Of a stretch of DNA of 6,497 nt, positions 5,206 to 6,497 are shown piece after piece. The stretch's first letter is position 1; every line of letters begins with the position of its first letter. Both the position numbers and the translations under genes were made by a program. Source of the DNA: Nitrospirae bacterium RBG_19FT_COMBO_42_15 (GTDB lineage Bacteria > Nitrospirota > CAKKRA01 > 9FT-COMBO-42-15); contig MHEL01000043.1 in the NCBI GenBank assembly GCA_001803815.1, positions 1 to 6,497 of the forward strand, given 5' to 3'. The notes beneath the pieces were generated by a model. It did no database searches and had not been told where the DNA came from. It was given only the letters and a program-made list of their open reading frames with translations.

Positions 5206-5487
5206 ATGAAGAGATTTGCTATTTTTGTGGTAATCTTGGCCTTTTTAACAGTGCCTGTCTTATCCGGCTGCCAGAACAAACAGATGCAGCAGGAGAATGA
5301 AAATCTAAAAAAGCAGGTAGAGACCTTAAAGGCAGATAAGGGCAAGTTAGATGCACAGGTAAAAGATCTTACAGGCAAAGTAGATGGACTTACAAAGGAA
5401 AATGCAGACCTGAAGGCAAAGGCAGAGAAGGCAGCAAAGCCTGCAGCAAAAAAGGCGCCAGCAAAAGCACCTGCAAAGAAGAAGTAA
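5206..5487 (+). CDS. Small coiled-coil lipoprotein, Lpp-like
   Basis: The protein has 93 residues. The signal peptide MKRFAIFVVILAFLTVPV is followed by the lipobox L19-S-G-C22, predicting a mature lipoprotein of 72 residues. Residues about 23-74 form a charged helical coiled coil of the type NENLKKQVETLKADKG and VDGLTKENADLKAKAEK. The tail (75-93) is Lys/Ala/Pro-rich and ends in KKK. The layout resembles Braun's lipoprotein Lpp and alanine-zipper lipoproteins: lipid anchor, short trimerising helix, C-terminal lysine that could be tied to peptidoglycan. The last point is an analogy, and the longer low-complexity tail differs from Lpp. Signals agree with high expression: exact consensus promoter, ribosome binding site AAGGGGGTGAG 5-6 nt before the ATG, and a strong terminator directly after. 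The gene is a single-gene unit, independent of its neighbours. Confidence 0.8.
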   Translation: MKRFAIFVVILAFLTVPVLSGCQNKQMQQENENLKKQVETLKADKGKLDAQVKDLTGKVDGLTKENADLKAKAEKAAKPAAKKAPAKAPAKKK

Positions 5488-5517
5488 TATTTTATAGTTT
5501 TATTTTAGGGAGTAAGT

Positions 5518-5555
5518 ATAGGGCAGTCTTTAATAAGGCTGCCCTATGTTTTTTT
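5518..5555 (+). terminator. Strong intrinsic terminator after the small lipoprotein gene
   Basis: ATAGGGCAGTCTT (5518-5530) pairs with AAGGCTGCCCTAT (5535-5547) through 13 positions, including one G-U pair, around the loop TAAT. A run of seven T follows (5549-5555) after a single G. It separates the lipoprotein unit from the cooC promoter, which begins 4 nt later. Confidence 0.92.
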
Positions 5556-5558
5556 GTG

Positions 5559-5588
5559 TTGACACAAATCAGCATAGCATGTTAATTT
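5559..5588 (+). promoter_or_regulatory. Predicted promoter of the cooC operon
   Basis: TTGACA (5559-5564) is an exact -35 box. The -10 is TAATTT (5583-5588) at 18 nt, preceded by TGT as an extended -10, or TTAATT (5582-5587) at 17 nt. It lies directly after the terminator, and transcription would start near 5595, about 25 nt before the cooC start. Confidence 0.65.
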
Positions 5589-5619
5589 TAATGCACATTT
5601 AAATCATTTGGAGAATAAT

Positions 5620-6393
5620 TTGAAGATAGCAATTACTGGAAAAGGCGGGGTAGGAAAGACCACACTTGCTGGCATATTAGCAAGGCTATATGCAGATGAG
5701 GGCAAGAAGGTTCTGGCAGTAGATGCAGACCCGGATGCAAATCTTGCATCTGCCCTTGGTGTGTCTAAAGAAGATGTTGAAAAGATTGCACCCATTGCAT
5801 CTATGGCAGATTTAATAGAGGAGCGGACAGGCGCAAAGGTCGGTTCAATCGGCGGCATTTTTAAGCTAAACCCAAAGGTTGATGATATACCTGACAGGGC
5901 AAGCTTTAAGCTGAATAACATAAAACTGATTGTAATGGGCAAATCCAAAGAGGGCGGCGCTGGCTGCTACTGCCCTGAAAATGTTTTTTTGCGAAGGCTG
6001 ATACATCACCTTGTCTTACAAAGGGACGAGGTGGTTATAATGGATATGGAGGCAGGCATAGAGCATCTCACAAGAGGGACTACAAGCGGTGTGAATGCCT
6101 TTATAGTGGTTGTTGAGCCTGGTCAGAGGAGCCTTCAGACAGCAGGCAGTGTAAAGGCGCTTGCTACTGATATCGGCGTAAAAAAGGTTATGGTAGTTGG
6201 AAACAAGATTCATTCTGATTCTGATAAGGAGTTTATAAAGAATGCACTTCCTGATGCAGAGGTAATAGGATTTATATCATTTAATCAGGATATTATTAAG
6301 GCAGATGTAGAAGGAAGAACAGCATATATTCCGGGAAGCAAGCTTGTTGAAGAGGTAAAGGCAATAAAGGAGAATCTTGACAGAAGATATTGA
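5620..6393 (+). CDS. cooC: CooC-type carbon monoxide dehydrogenase maturation ATPase
   Basis: The protein has 257 residues, the usual length for the family. It is a MinD/Mrp-type (SIMIBI) P-loop ATPase that helps insert nickel into carbon monoxide dehydrogenase; the related AcsF serves acetyl-CoA synthase. Visible motifs are the deviant Walker A G7-K-G-G-V-G-K-T-T15 with the signature lysine K8, DADPDAN (35-41), the C116-Y-C118 motif that binds Ni/Zn at the dimer interface in characterised CooC, the switch II region VVIMDMEAGIEHL, and VVGNKI for base recognition. The start is TTG 5620, because GGAG (5610-5613) lies 6 nt upstream. The upstream TTG 5608 overlaps that ribosome binding site and would add only four residues. 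It has its own promoter and overlaps the next gene. No CODH structural gene is in the window, so CooC and AcsF cannot be told apart. Confidence 0.9.
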   Translation: MKIAITGKGGVGKTTLAGILARLYADEGKKVLAVDADPDANLASALGVSKEDVEKIAPIASMADLIEERTGAKVGSIGGIFKLNPKVDDIPDRASFKLNNIKLIVMGKSKEGGAGCYCPENVFLRRLIHHLVLQRDEVVIMDMEAGIEHLTRGTTSGVNAFIVVVEPGQRSLQTAGSVKALATDIGVKKVMVVGNKIHSDSDKEFIKNALPDAEVIGFISFNQDIIKADVEGRTAYIPGSKLVEEVKAIKENLDRRY

Positions 6394-6497
6394 TATAAAG
6401 GAGAGAAAAAAAAGACTCAGAAAAGAGATAATAGATACGAGGAATAACCTGTCTATTACTGAAAGATTTGAGGCAACTAAAAAGATAAAGGATGCGC
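6377..6497 (+). CDS. Probable 5-formyltetrahydrofolate cyclo-ligase, N-terminal fragment
   Basis: The frame is open from TTG 6377 to the right edge (40 codons; the 3' end is missing). The segment KERKKRLRKEIIDTRNNLS, then ITERFEATKKIKDA, matches the typical N-terminus of the 5-FTHF cyclo-ligase/MTHFS family: K-x-x-x-R-x-x-x-x-x-x-R-x-x-L-S, then a helix with a KI motif. The enzyme converts 5-formyl-THF to 5,10-methenyl-THF using ATP. AAAGGAG (6366-6372) lies 4 nt before the TTG, and no ATG is in frame. It overlaps the end of cooC by 17 nt in another frame, suggesting coupling. Folate C1 chemistry next to a CODH maturation factor fits a Wood-Ljungdahl setting. Only the N-terminus is visible, so the call is provisional. 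Confidence 0.65.
   Translation, partial: MTEDIDIKERKKRLRKEIIDTRNNLSITERFEATKKIKDA

Noticed and set aside
5163..5378. Minus-strand frame over the small lipoprotein and its leader
   Set aside because: The plus strand has a consensus promoter, ribosome binding site, lipobox and terminator, which fully explain the region.
6397..6403. AAAGGAG as the ribosome binding site of the last gene
   Set aside because: No start codon follows at a suitable distance; it encodes part of the protein. The copy at 6366-6372 precedes TTG 6377.

Overview
The window looks like a piece of chromosome from an uncultivated, Gram-negative, probably anaerobic bacterium. Three genes carry lipoprotein signal peptides, one protein has a c-type haem motif in a periplasmic domain, and a CooC-type carbon monoxide dehydrogenase maturation ATPase sits beside the start of a folate C1 gene, which suggests carbonyl/Wood-Ljungdahl metabolism. 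Composition is moderately AT-rich, with frequent AGA/AGG arginine and ATA isoleucine codons, and two kinds of GC-rich palindromic repeat lie between genes. These traits fit subsurface Desulfobacterota/Nitrospirota-like lineages, but no marker gene is present and the taxonomy is a guess.

Layout. (1) Bases 1-444, minus strand: the 5' part of a lipoprotein gene that runs off the left edge. (2) Bases 445-593: a divergent promoter region. (3) Bases 594-5103, plus strand: five genes that read as one unit. They encode a C-terminally anchored periplasmic protein with a WPEYD motif, a Cys-rich CcmH-like protein, a 558-residue fusion of Met/Gly-rich membrane segments with a cupredoxin and a formylglycine-generating-enzyme (FGE)-like domain, a membrane-anchored protein with a CX3CH haem motif, and a TlpA/ResA-like thioredoxin lipoprotein. 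(4) Bases 5116-5555: a single-gene unit for a 93-residue coiled-coil, Lpp-like lipoprotein, with a perfect consensus promoter and a strong intrinsic terminator. (5) Bases 5559-6497: a new promoter, then cooC, then the overlapping start of a probable 5-formyltetrahydrofolate cyclo-ligase gene cut by the right edge.

The five-gene cluster is the most interesting part. All five products are predicted to act outside the cytoplasmic membrane. Between them they carry thiol-redox motifs (CcmH-like cysteines, WCKPC), a copper-type fold and a haem-attachment motif. The best reading is a periplasmic redox or metallocofactor assembly module for cytochrome c maturation and/or copper handling, but its exact job is not known to me. 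Three of its intergenic gaps carry structured elements: a pair of inverted covarying hairpins, a roughly 107-bp palindromic repeat that supplies a stop codon, and a G-quadruplex motif.
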